Shown: piece by piece, positions 1 to 10,600 of the stretch
How positions within the stretch are numbered: the stretch's first letter is position 1
Layout of the letters: each line of letters begins with the position of its first letter
Assembly: GCA_039619475.1 (NCBI GenBank)
Contig: CM077116.1
Span: forward strand, 33,119,183 to 33,183,182
Reading direction: 5' to 3'
From: Icerya purchasi
Taxonomy: Eukaryota > Arthropoda > Insecta > Hemiptera > Monophlebidae
Length of the DNA stretch: 64,000 nt
Position numbers and translations under genes: made by a program
Notes under the pieces: generated by a model
The model's input: only the letters and a program-made list of their open reading frames with translations
The model's database searches: none
Told to the model about the DNA's origin: nothing

Positions 1-84
1 TTTCATTATCAACAATTTTATTGTTTTGAATAAAAAGTTAAGCAGCTTATATACTTCTCAATAATTTTCGTTGTTATTGAATTA

Positions 85-1063
85 TTGGGAGTATAAATTA
101 ATTCTGTCCGTTTTTTGGTTTTTGGTGAAAAATGCATTTATTTTAGAACAAAATGAAATTAACGGATTAATCAAAATGAAATGAACAAATTAATCGGAGT
201 ATTGTCCATTTATTACTTTTCTCCACTTTTCAGGTAATTCTCGAATTTCATCTCGAAAAAATGTCTCATCTTTTGATGCGATTCAAGTTAGAAGCCAATT
301 TTCGATTCCCGCGAAAGAAGTGAACCACTTACCTGCTAAATCGTGCTGCATCTGTCGGAACAGCCAGTAATCAGAAGGAGCAATGTTCGGTGAATAAGGC
401 GGGTGCGGTAAAATATCCCACTTGAGCGTTCCCACATTGCGACATAATGTCGAGCGTTGTCATGCAAAAGAATAACTTTGTCATGTCTTTGTTCGTATTC
501 CGGCCATTTTTCTCGTAATGCACGGCTCAAACGAATGAATTGTAGCTTACCGATTGCCCGTAATGGAATCGCCAGGTTGTAGCAGCTCGTGGTGTACCAC
601 ACCCTTTTGGTCCCACCAGATACACAGCATGACCTTCAACCATGCATGAATGTTCGGCTTTAGTGTTGATGTTGAGGTCGATGGCAATGATTAATCGGGC
701 ATGGCGTACTATTTTTTCTTCTTGGGACTGTCATATAATATCCATTTTTCATCCCCAGACACAATCCGATGTAAAAAAACCGTTTCTTTGTTGCCTTTGA
801 ATTAGCTGTTCACACGTGAAAAATCGCCTTTCAACGTCTCTCAATTTTAGTTCATGAGGCACCCAATTGCTTTGCTCTTGAATTATTCCCATGGATTGTA
901 ATCGTACCGAAACTGTTTGTTGGATAACTCCCAATGATTCTGCAAACTTTTCTTGCGTTTGACTCGGATCTTCATCGAGTAATGCTCCCAATTCTTTGTC
1001 TTCAAGTTTTTTTGACTGTAAGCCCTATCTTTTAAAGCGTACCGAACTGATCGGTACTCCCAA
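85..1063 (-). mobile_element. Internally deleted mariner (Tc1/mariner) element
   Basis: Thirteen-base perfect inverted repeats (81-93 and 1055-1067, reading ATTATTGGGAGTA inward) end in TA on both sides. The element therefore most likely runs from TTGGGAGTA at 85 to TACTCCCAA at 1063 with TA target duplications at 83-84 and 1064-1065. Between them, on the minus strand, lies a mariner transposase with at least two frame breaks. At about 0.98 kb it is shorter than the usual ~1.3 kb. The missing part is the N-terminal helix-turn-helix DNA-binding region, since only about 70 bases separate the right terminal repeat from the preserved linker. Confidence 0.85.
230..991 (-). pseudogene. Mariner transposase remnant (DD34D catalytic core, no N-terminus)
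   Basis: Read on the minus strand, the frame from 991 carries the mariner linker (LLDEDPSQTQ, WVPHEL, RRFFTCEQL). After a frame change it carries VSGDEKWI near 753 (first catalytic Asp), then LLHDNAR near 460 (second Asp) in the frame 602-336, and APSDYWLF near 390 in another frame (third Asp). All three Asp of the D,D34D triad are therefore recognisable, but they lie in different frames and the DNA-binding N-terminus is gone. The protein cannot be made. Mariner transposase normally acts in the nucleus as a dimer that cuts and pastes at TA. Confidence 0.85.
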
Positions 1064-1099
1064 TAATTGCTATTAGTCTCTATCTCTTATTTTTTTTTT

Positions 1100-1819
1100 T
1101 CTTATGGATTGTATATATTTACATAGGTAATTTGCATATTTTCGGCAATTAGGTTTATATTTTTAACCTTCCTTCTTGCATCCCATTATTGTATGCTCCT
1201 ATTTATATTTTATCTACTAACGTAATATATGATTATTTTACTTATCACTCATATTCGAAAATGACAATTCTGGTTAATTTTTATGTAATGATTTGATACA
1301 TGTGCAATAAAATTACTCTTGTTTTCAAACGTACATTACATTCAAAACTTTTACAGGGTGGCCACCCAACTGGGAAAATCGGGAAACCAGGAATAAGCTG
1401 GGAATTTTGTCATGAAACCGGAGAAAAAGTAAAAATGACCAAACAATAGTTTTGATAAAAAAAATCATTTGAAGCGAAAAATGAATCCATTGTTTAATGT
1501 ACTTTACTCAATAATAAATTACTACATTCTTTTATATTTGCATAAAATATGCTGCGGTGGTCAAACATTATTAATAGTAACAAAAAAATTCTTTTAAATT
1601 ATGCATTTCAGCTTATAAGGAAGGTTAATTGTTCTCACTAAAACTTTTGGAGAGGCTTGCTCTGTAAATTTTTTGTAATTAACATATATGATTACAAATG
1701 CAAATATTAGATGTCAAATGAATCTTATAAGACAAAACTATTTAAATTGAAAGGGGGTAAATCAGCCTATTACAAATATCATTATTAACTTGTATAATAA
1801 TAAAATTAGTATTTGTGTC
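1100..1819. other. Non-coding AT-rich stretch with a GGGTGGCCACCC-headed repeat
   Basis: No gene is seen. At 1354-1425 a palindromic GGGTGGCCACCC is followed by serial near-copies of GGGAAA/CCAGGAA. A similar CCAGAAAAACTAGGAATTT run occurs near 2277-2297. This looks like a dispersed repeat, possibly one diverged unit reaching to about 2300, but I cannot define its ends. Confidence 0.4.
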
Positions 1820-2058
1820 GTTCGGTGAGAAAAGGTACATAGTGTCAGAAAACAAGTTTTCGAGAAAAGCGCGTTTAAAGTTTCATAGTGTAATACACTT
1901 TAAGGTAATTTTAAACATACAATTACGATTTACAACAGAAAAACATTTGTTTTCACCACTTTGACTTATTTCACGTTAAAGAGCATGTTTTCAAGTGTCC
2001 GAAACCGTTGTTAGTCAAAACCGCATTTTTGACACACTATGTACCTTGTCTCAACGAA
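1820..2058. repeat. Small terminal-inverted-repeat element (MITE-like)
   Basis: Left end 1820-1850 (GTTCGGTGAGAAAAGGTACA then TAGTGT) is matched in inverse orientation by 2028-2058 (GTTCGTTGAGACAAGGTACA then TAGTGT). That gives about 26 paired bases with three mismatches. The ~240-bp interior has no open frame. Direct duplications are not obvious, so the superfamily is unknown. Confidence 0.6.
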
Positions 2059-2330
2059 CTTCACATAAATTGTTTGGGTTAGTTAGTAGTCATTATAACT
2101 ATAAATTATACAAATGTGAATAAAACAACTTAAAAAAAAATTAAAAAATTTCATTTTGTTGTTTCTACTGATATTTTACTTGCCTTCACTTCAGTTTGTT
2201 GGGTTTGTTATTATACAGGCGGAAGTATGTTTGTGTAAAGTCTTAAACAATTAACTAGGAAATCGAAAGGATTTGGACCAGAAAAACTAGGAATTTAAAA
2301 ATTATATTTGAGTGGATACCATGTTTTATT

Positions 2331-3374
2331 ACGAGATGTTCAATATAGACATTCTCGCTGGGAACCTGCGTCACAATCACTTAATTTTCAGGAGTAGTGA
2401 CATTCCTGGATACTGACGTATTTTGTTAAACCATAGTATTTTTATTCGAATTATTACATTAATAGTAGTAATTTGTTTTTTGATTTATAAAGAAATTGAA
2501 TTGTAAGTTTTGTTTTAAAACTTATAGAAATAACAAAATTTTGTATAGACATTATTGTGTAGAACATAATAATTTTATTAGGCCGCCGCAAATATTTACT
2601 TGCAATGAATGTGGTAATAATTTTATGTGTAAAATTAAATTAAAATACCATTTAAAAACTTATTTCTTAAATATTAGTAATAATCGATTAATATGCCCTT
2701 TCTTTAATTGCGAAAAATGTTTTTGATCATACAAATGTTTAAGATCTCATATAAACGGGAAACATGATGGGAAGTTAAATAGTGAAAATTTAGAATTTCA
2801 GAATGAAACTAGAAAGTATAACTTGTGTATATATTTTTAATTAATTAATATAACTAAGCTGGCTTATAACGAGTAATGATATAAAACAAATACAAATAAT
2901 TTCTTTCGTGCATCATTAGAATTCATAAAATGGAAAACTGAAGTAGAGAAATCGGGAAATTGTTCACATATAAAAAAGAGTGGTATACGGAAATGTTTTT
3001 CGTGTTGTTTGAATATCGTAGTTGTTTCCAGTTTTACTTCCATCTTTATTTATTTTTTTTTTAATGTTTCACGATTTGTAAAGAACATTCTCATGATTAC
3101 TTAATACAGCATATTTACTAATGGTTATCAGTGTTTAATTTTTTTTACAATTGTTATTATACTCTTTATTAAAATACTAAAGTGTAAACATCAAATTGTT
3201 TAAGTCTGGCAGGCGCTATATGTTTATATCGTAACTTGACTACTTCGTTGTTCACCTTTTACAGTATGTTCTGATTAACGGTGCACATCGGTATGCAGGG
3301 ACATCACTACTCCTGAAAATGGAGTGATTGTGACACAGGTTCCCAGCGAAAATGTCTACATTAAACTTCTCGTT
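2331..3374. mobile_element. Unclassified unit bounded by ~85-bp inverted repeats, enclosing zinc-finger ORF
   Basis: Bases 2331-2416 and 3288-3374 are inverted copies of one another. The best block, CGCTGGGAACCTG followed by GTCACAATCAC and TTTTCAGGAGTAGTGA, is nearly identical in both arms. The ~870-bp interior carries a C2H2-type zinc-finger reading frame just inside the left arm. The layout (terminal inverted repeats around one gene) suggests a DNA transposon or its non-autonomous relative. No transposase motif is visible and I see no target duplication. Confidence 0.5.
2496..2840 (+). pseudogene. C2H2 zinc-finger ORF with one in-frame stop
   Basis: The frame opens at ATG 2496. Three metal-binding clusters follow: CKFCFKTY...HYCVEH, CNECGNNF...YHLKTY and CPFFNCEKCF...HINGKHDG. 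An in-frame TGA lies inside the third finger at about 2724-2726, and the same frame then continues to TAA at 2838-2840. Finger 2 has only one clear His. Such fingers bind nucleic acid or protein in general, but I cannot assign this copy to a known gene. It sits inside an inverted-repeat unit, so a transposon-borne or captured finger gene is plausible. Confidence 0.5.
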
Positions 3375-3382
3375 TTATTTTA

Positions 3383-4836
3383 TACGATACAGTCACATGT
3401 TTATTTTCAATATTGCGTTTTAGATTGAACTTTATTTTATACTTTACGTTACATCACATTTATAAATAATATTATCTTTATAGTTTAAATGAATAGAATT
3501 AATATATACATTTAAAGTAAATAATTTAGAAAAAATCCTTTCAAAAAAATTGCAAAGAAAAGCCATATTTAACAAAAAAAAACAAAACACAACCGCAAAG
3601 TAACTGTAAACAAACAAAACAAAATACTTAGTGATGGCCTGTTCAGGAGCTAATTGTTCTTAAAGAACAAGATTTACAAAAGAGCTGGTTTCGTTGACAG
3701 TCGCAAGTAATTGTGACAGTTCTCAGTTCTGAGCTCTTTTAACTTACTGTTCAATCAGTAGAAAAAAACAGCAGCATAGAGGCAGTGATGGCAGTATGTT
3801 GAACAAAGAGAACAGTTCTTTCTGTTTCAGTTTTAATGATTTTCGTTGTAGTAGAACCAGCGAAGAGTATTACACGGACTTGAATCGCGCATACCTTAAT
3901 AGTAAAAAATTAATAGTAATGATGTGTCACTGCCACACCAGTAACATCGTGGTAATGGCAATGGAATTCGCTGGCTGATCTACGTATTTCGTGTGAGAAC
4001 TCTGTCTGGCGCCAAATTTCGATTTAACCATTCATTCAATTCATTGCTATTTCAGATCGACAGACCGTTGCGATAGTTACACAGGAGTTTCATTTTAAAT
4101 AATTTAAAATTGATTTACTAAAAAAAAGAAAGGCCTAACCAGAAACCACAACGTGATTAGCAATAACTGGCAAGACACTGGTTCTAACTGTTTTAAGTAG
4201 ATATCTGTTATAACTTATATTCTATTAGGCATATACAAAAATTGTGCGATCGTACGTTATCGTAAATTGCAGTACTGCTTATCTGTTTTTAATCAATAAA
4301 GGCCGCTGTCCACTTGCGAGTAACTCGTGTAAGTTACTGTGGAGTTTTTTTCGCAAATGTGTGTCTGTTCAACAGAATTTTTTGAAAGTTTTTACTGTCG
4401 CAAGTAGCTGCGACAGTAAGAGCCTGACAGTTCTTGCAAAACTGTATCCACTATTAAATTTATTTATTGCACGAAATGTTTAAAATATAAATTATATATG
4501 TTTTTCAATTTGTTATAATTCTTTTTTATATGAATAGAAATTATTTTGGGAATTCACAAAAGATGGATGTAAAAAAATTCTTGTAAAATCAAATACTTAA
4601 GCTGGTCAGTAGTGATAGCGGTAGCGATTTTGTTTATAATTTCCATCACAATCGTACTTTACATAAAACTCTGTTACTACTTTTATTAATAAAGTACAAA
4701 CATAAATTTGATTTTTACATATTATATAGCATTACTACAAGCTGCGGTAAAGAATTTGCAGCAGTACCGAAATATGATAAATATCATTCCAGAATTCAAG
4801 TTTTTTATATGCCACTAACTTTTTATAACTTATTAC
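3383..4836. other. Non-coding region with two related hairpin motifs
   Basis: No gene is seen. Two similar short palindromes occur: 3695-3721 (ACAGTCGCAAGTAATTGTGAC) and 4387-4413 (ACTGTCGCAAGTAGCTGCGA then CAGTA). Near 3633 and 3783 are AGTGATGGC motifs like hAT tips, and at 4303 is GGCCGCTGTCCAC, a common insect MITE-like tip. I could not pair any of them with a convincing second end. Confidence 0.35.
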
Positions 4837-4912
4837 TAGGGCTTGAAAGCCAGCCGAAAGCCAAAAGCTGAAAGCCAGTTATTTTTAGATGCTATAAGGT
4901 GAATCTTGTGAA

Positions 4913-5520
4913 CAGGGCTTGAAAGCCGAATAATAATACGGCTTATGTCCTTCAAAAATACAGCTTAAGCTTTTGGCTTTTAGCTGTTTAAATTTAAAAT
5001 ACGGCTTAAGCTTTCAGCTTTCGGCTTACGAAATGAATTTCAATAGAAGTTAATTAAAATCATTTACTAATTACTATGCATCAAACTATTAAGCATTACC
5101 ATTAAAACTTGAGCTTTTTTTCTTTACGCACAAAAATAAAAGTTTTTAAAAACAATTTTTGATGCAAATAATTATGTCAAATGCAAAATCAGGAAATTTT
5201 AAATTTGTAAAACACTGATATCAAAAAAAAGTAGGCATTTCAACCAACGAATTTGAGAAATAAACGTTATAAACGTACCTCGTTGTCAAATAGATCAAAT
5301 TTTCATTCGGCTTTTCAAGCCCTGCATGTATTTTAAAAAAAAGCTTAAGCTGAATATAAAGCTTAATTTAGCTTTTTTAAAAATACAGCTTAAGCTTTTG
5401 ACTTTCGGCTGTTTAAATTTTGAATATAGCTTAAGCTTTAGGCTTTTAGTTTATGGAAATTTAAATATAGCTTTTGGATTAAGCTTACAACATCTTAAAA
5501 TGATTGGCTTTCAAGCCCTG
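4913..5520. mobile_element. hAT-type MITE (non-autonomous), 608 bp
   Basis: Perfect 15-bp terminal inverted repeats (CAGGGCTTGAAAGCC at 4913-4927 and its complement at 5506-5520) are flanked by an 8-bp target duplication with one mismatch: CTTGTGAA at 4905-4912 and CTTGTAAA at 5521-5528. An 8-bp duplication with CAGGG tips is the hAT signature. The interior is built from repeated TTAAGCTTTTGGCTTT-like units in both orientations and encodes nothing. A second left tip lies just outside (4838-4851) and a second right tip lies inside (5306-5324), so ends have been duplicated. Confidence 0.85.
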
Positions 5521-5528
5521 CTTGTAAA

Positions 5529-5889
5529 CAACAAACTCTCCTATTGCGAGTATATTCATTTTTTTACTCATTAAAATCCATTAATATGTTATAATTTATT
5601 AAGTATGGATATTTTTGTTATTAATAATATGTTTTTGAAATATAAAATTAATAATACACAAATTCTGTGAAAATTCGTAAATGGTGTGATAGTATTAATT
5701 ATTTATTTTTTATTTATTTCGTTTTTTCTATTATTTATAATTAATTTGAATTTTGTTATTTAATTTATAAAAACTTTAAGTAAAACCAAATGAAAGAGAA
5801 CAGTCAATTTTAATTAATTCTATTTGTAAAAATATATTTTTATTATAATTTTATTGGCAACATTTCAACATTTTTAGTCATTGGTTGGT
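5529..5889. other. AT-rich upstream DNA of RpS15A
   Basis: No gene or repeat is recognised. The stretch lies between the hAT MITE and the presumed promoter. Confidence 0.4.
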
Positions 5890-6137
5890 AGGTGTGTATT
5901 AAATATCGATTTAATCGATCATTTTTCGTCGGCACATTTTCGTTGAGCGGACTGTACTCTTAATTAGTTCGTTAAACGTGGTTTGTTATGTAGTTGGTTT
6001 GTTAAATATTTTTGCTTTTAATTGGACCAGAAAAGGTAAATTATTTTTAAGAATTGAAAATATACTTTACCATTTTTGTAATTGTGAAGAGAAGGTAGTA
6101 CTGAATATTTCTGTTAATAGATTACTGAAGACTGATC
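5890..6137 (+). promoter_or_regulatory. Probable RpS15A promoter and 5' UTR with a small leader intron
   Basis: The stretch just upstream of the RpS15A start is less AT-rich. It holds an ATATCGATTTAATCGAT palindrome at about 5901-5917 and a short pyrimidine run CTCTT at 5957-5961 that could serve as a terminal oligopyrimidine start, typical of ribosomal protein genes. AAAAG|GTAAAT at 6035/6036 and GTTAATAG ending at 6120 form a good donor/acceptor pair, giving an 85-base leader intron. The exact transcription start is inferred, not shown. Confidence 0.4.
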
Positions 6138-6270
6138 ATGGTTCGTATCAGTGTTTTAAGTGATGCTTTGAAATCAATTAACAATGCAGAAAAATGTGGA
6201 AAGAGGCAGGTACTTATTCGACCCTGCTCCAAAGTCATTATTAAATTTTTAAAAGTGATGATGAAACATG
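6138..6270 (+). CDS. RpS15A: RpS15A coding exon 1
   Basis: Codes residues 1-44 plus the first base of Gly45. The ATG context is GATCATGG and the donor GTAATT follows the G of the split Gly codon. The frame beyond the donor runs on for about 50 bases only by chance. Confidence 0.95.
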
Positions 6271-7659
6271 GTAATTTTTCATTTTTATTAAAAAATTACG
6301 GCAGATTAGTAGTAAATTAAATTTTCATTATAAGTCTAGTAACCTAATATTCTTATTTTGCAATTAGAAAACATTTTAATCGCTGTAGACTTGTTTTTTT
6401 GAATTGCATATATTTAGGTTACATAGGAGAATTCGAAATAGTTGATGATCACAGAGCTGGTAAAATAGTAGTAAATTTGACCGGCAGAATTAATAAATGC
6501 GGAGTAATTTCACCAAGGTTTGATTTACCGATCGCTCAGATTGAAAAATGGACGAATAATTTATTGCCGTCGCGACAGTTTGGGTAAAGTGTTCTAGTTA
6601 ATTTATAACTTATCGTAATACAGAATGATGTAATTATTATTAATTTAATAGTGATTCATTAAAACCGATAAATTTCAGTATAAAATTGAATTAATCAGGA
6701 GCAAAATTGTATACTATAAAAGGATAAAATAGTGGTGAAACTAGAGTAAAAATTGCGAATTTATTAATGTATCCAAAAGGTTTTTTTTTCTTTTTCTTTC
6801 GCGAGTGTGCGACTAGCCTTGCGGGCTATCTAGCACTTGGCGTGTGAGTGTTAACAATTTGTGGAAACTCCTATCCAGCGATATGAGTTTCATCTGGTAT
6901 CCAGCTTAATATATTCGAACCCTATAATAAGTCCGTTGGCTTTATCCTCTTCAAGCGTCTGATTTCATTGGAATTATCTAGTAATGCAACGGCCAGGCTA
7001 TTTGTGTGGCGTCCTAGTTTTCGACCGTACTGTTTGCAACTTTTTTGATGCCTTCACTGATTGTACTTGTATGCAGATCTGTATGTAATGTATGGATTGG
7101 TCATGTACCACGGGGCATCTGTAATTTCTCTCAGGATTTTATTTTGGAAGGTTTTGATTGATGATTTTTAAGGATACGAAAAGACGGGGAATATGTTTTT
7201 AAATAAATTTCTCGTATATAGTGTATTTGTAATAGATATTTTCTGTTAAACGTACTACTAATACTTTTATTGAAGATATAATTTCATTTTGATGAACTTT
7301 GCTTCATCAATCTGCACAATCCGATCCTTACCTTCTAAAGGAGTCGAATGTTTCTTGAAATAATGCATCATAACCTCACGACAGAAGGAGGTCCAGTCAG
7401 TAATTGTTCTAGTGGATAATTACAGATGGCGAAGTAGATATGTACGAGGATTACGGACACACAAGACTGTAGCAACAAACATCCACATTTTTAACAGAGG
7501 TATTCTGCATTGAGAAAGCCATTCCCAACTTTGGCCGATTTTCGGTAGCCGCATTTAACACCGCCGATCCGCCGGCCACATCGAAATTCCAAGTTCTTGT
7601 TAATGAGGAGGCTTTGACACCGCGCAAATCCTGAAGTATATAGTAAACCATATTTTGTA

Positions 7660-7692
<33 letters not shown>

Positions 7693-10600
7693 GGAAATTG
7701 GTAACGAAGACACGATAGAGGAGTAAAAAAAGAAAGAAATTATTTTTTAAAAAAAAGATATTTGGTGCAGTTAATTAAACCTGAAATACGGAAGAACACG
7801 ATGTCTGATATAAAATTGGACAATTTCTTCTTCCGTATAGCGAATTAAATCGAAATAAAAGGGCTTACACGGCGCGTGGCACAACTTGATTTCGGCGGGC
7901 ATATTATTTAAAAAAAAAAAAGCAAAAAAAAATTAAATTAACCGAAAAAAACAGTATCGGACCGCAAACTGTGATAACAATGATAGTCGGCGCAACAGGT
8001 ACTATTGTAATGCAAATGAGAGACCGGTGATATGTGGTGACAATAAATCACGCCATCTATAGCAGGCGTGGGTACAATAATTGTAACGGATAGAATTGCG
8101 TTGTTTAAAAATTAACTTAACGTTTTTTATTAGCGTAGAATTTTGTAAATATCTCTGAAATAGTAAATTAAAATTTTTAAAACAAAAAAATAATTTCATT
8201 CAGTATGAAATAATTTAATCACAAATGTATAGTCATTTTTTTAAAATTGATAGCAAATAATCACATTAATTATTCTAAAATTAGGCCTTCATTTATAAAT
8301 TAAATTATTCGTTTTTGGATTTTGGATTTTTAGCCATTCTTTGTTTTGAGTAAATTTGAAATATTTTAAGACCAAGAAATTGGGAAAAATAGTTCAAAAA
8401 GTTTGAACTATTTTAAAAACAATTAATTTGAATTATTTAAAAAAGAATTGGTATTTTTAATTAATTTTGCCGTATCCTTTTTGTCCATTGCACCCCTCTA
8501 ATATCCAATTTGTGTGTGATCCCGATCACATAATGTTCAAGTGTGCATCTCTTGTAACCGATCAAGCTGCTTTCTACTTCTCCCTTCTACAAATTGGTAT
8601 TCCCACCCCATACAGTGTTTCGTTCATTCTCTCCCTTCCTTCTCCTTCTGTTGTTCAGGCTCTTGATTCCTTTTTGTCGGCTATCTCTGGACGTGTAATG
8701 ATCTAAGTTTCGTGCGGCTTTTTTCCTCTGTTCTTGGGCCAATGTCCTTGTAGACCCCCCCCCCCCAAATAAATTTGCAATGAAATATGAAGTAAATTGG
8801 GACGAATTACAAAGTAAGTAAGACGAATTAAAAGGTAGCGACGACAAACGTATTATTGTGAACTGTAAAGAGGCAGAATGAACTGGGGACAATCATATAA
8901 ACATTTACAGTTTTATTCAATAAATAAAAGAGTTAATATCTTACCAGCAACGAAGAGAAGCAAAAAAATATATATATACAAAAACTAAATAAATCCATGC
9001 AAAAAAGTTAAATTTTTTTTTTAACGAGATAAATTTTTTAACACTGAAAGCTAAAATTAGATTCTCATTTTAAATAATTTAGCGAATTTATTTTATAAGA
9101 CTTTAAATTCATTTAGATGTCGAGGGTGGAATTCAACGTATTACGTTTATAATTATAAAAAAATATATAATTATTCCCGATTGAAAAATCAAACAATTCG
9201 GTCTAATCTGTTAGTACATTACATTTTAAAAAATTTCTAATAAATTATATTCTTAGTAAAAAAAAAAAATTTTTTTTCTCGCAAATTTAATTTCAAAAGT
9301 ATACCGATAAAAAGTTTTAAAAAAAAGTGAATTGCAGGAATTATAAAAAGAAACGAAAAAGCCAACTTTTGTGTGATTTTTTATTTTTTTTTTATTTTTA
9401 ACCAATAAACAAAATTAATGTAATATTCAAATAAAGTCTTATGGTGTGGAGGATCTAATTAATTCTAACAAATCAAATGATATTCAGTTAAAAGAAAAGA
9501 AAAAAGTAAATATATATCTACATCATGCATTTAACTTACTCATGTGATAAAGTCAGGTAGAACATTCTCCGTGATTTTCTCAGTTTGGAAGTAAAATTAA
9601 ATGAAACAATAAAAAAGGAAACCGGTTGATCTTCCAATAAATACTAAACGCTTTATGTATCAACTGCAGTGATAACAGCACACTTGATATCATTCCGATG
9701 CTGTAACAATTATTATGTGAAATATGCACCAATCCGACTGTAGTGCGCTCAGTTGTACTAATATCTATATTTTTTTTCACTTGGCGATTAATATGACGTC
9801 TAGTGTAAATTTTGTCTACCACTCTCTATATTATTTATGGAAAAAATGGAAGTATATGGGGTAGTATTATTATGTTCATTTCCGATCGTGATAATGGTGT
9901 CTGGCGAAATAATGGTTAACTTTGTAAATGTACGAACGTAGTAATAATGGCTATCGTTTGTAAGCGTATATATTTACATATATTCACAAAATGCATATCT
10001 AATTTTATTCGGTATTTTTAACCCATTTTCATTTTTTAAGATTCTTGTAATTATTTATTATTATTAAGTTTGACAGTCCTAGGACTGTATTTGTTGTTCT
10101 TACACATTGTTAACCTTTTTTTAGTTATGATAAAATTAAACTTTAACGCTTTTATAACAATTGTATAATTTTTAAAACCCCGACGCGTTTCGAAGCAAAC
10201 ACTTCATGTTCACGGGAGTAATTATAATATAAATAATGAAGAACGATAACTATATTTAAAAATAACCGAAAAAGGTCGATTTTAAAGTCGATATTGAATT
10301 AGTATTAAATATATAATTTAAAAGTGAAAAATATAAAAATAAAAATGACTAAAAATTTTTTTTTTTTTTTTAACAATGAAAATGGTAACGATATATATAT
10401 AAAAAATGGAAATTTAAAGATTTTAAAATTTTCAAAAATAAATATTATAAATAAATAGGTTGTATATGTGAAAAATGTTATATATAATGGTCGTTGTGTA
10501 GTCTAGGACTGGTTTAATTCCATGGTAATCCTTTTCCAACTCCTCCGATTCTCCGCAGTTCTTTTCATTTTCAAGTATCGGTCTGTGCCTGCGTCCTTCA

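Noticed and set aside
3630..4000. A hAT element starting at AGTGATGGC (3633)
   Set aside because: No matching CCATCACT-type right end and no 8-bp duplication could be found; the motif at 3783 is in the same orientation.
4837..5324. A second complete hAT MITE using the outer left and inner right tips
   Set aside because: The flanks (TTATTACT versus CATGTATT) do not match as a target duplication, and the pair would cross the well-supported 4913-5520 element.
7451..7651. Minus-strand 66-codon frame as a gene
   Set aside because: No recognisable motif. It lies between a Merlin fragment and an A tract, and I could not tie it to any family.
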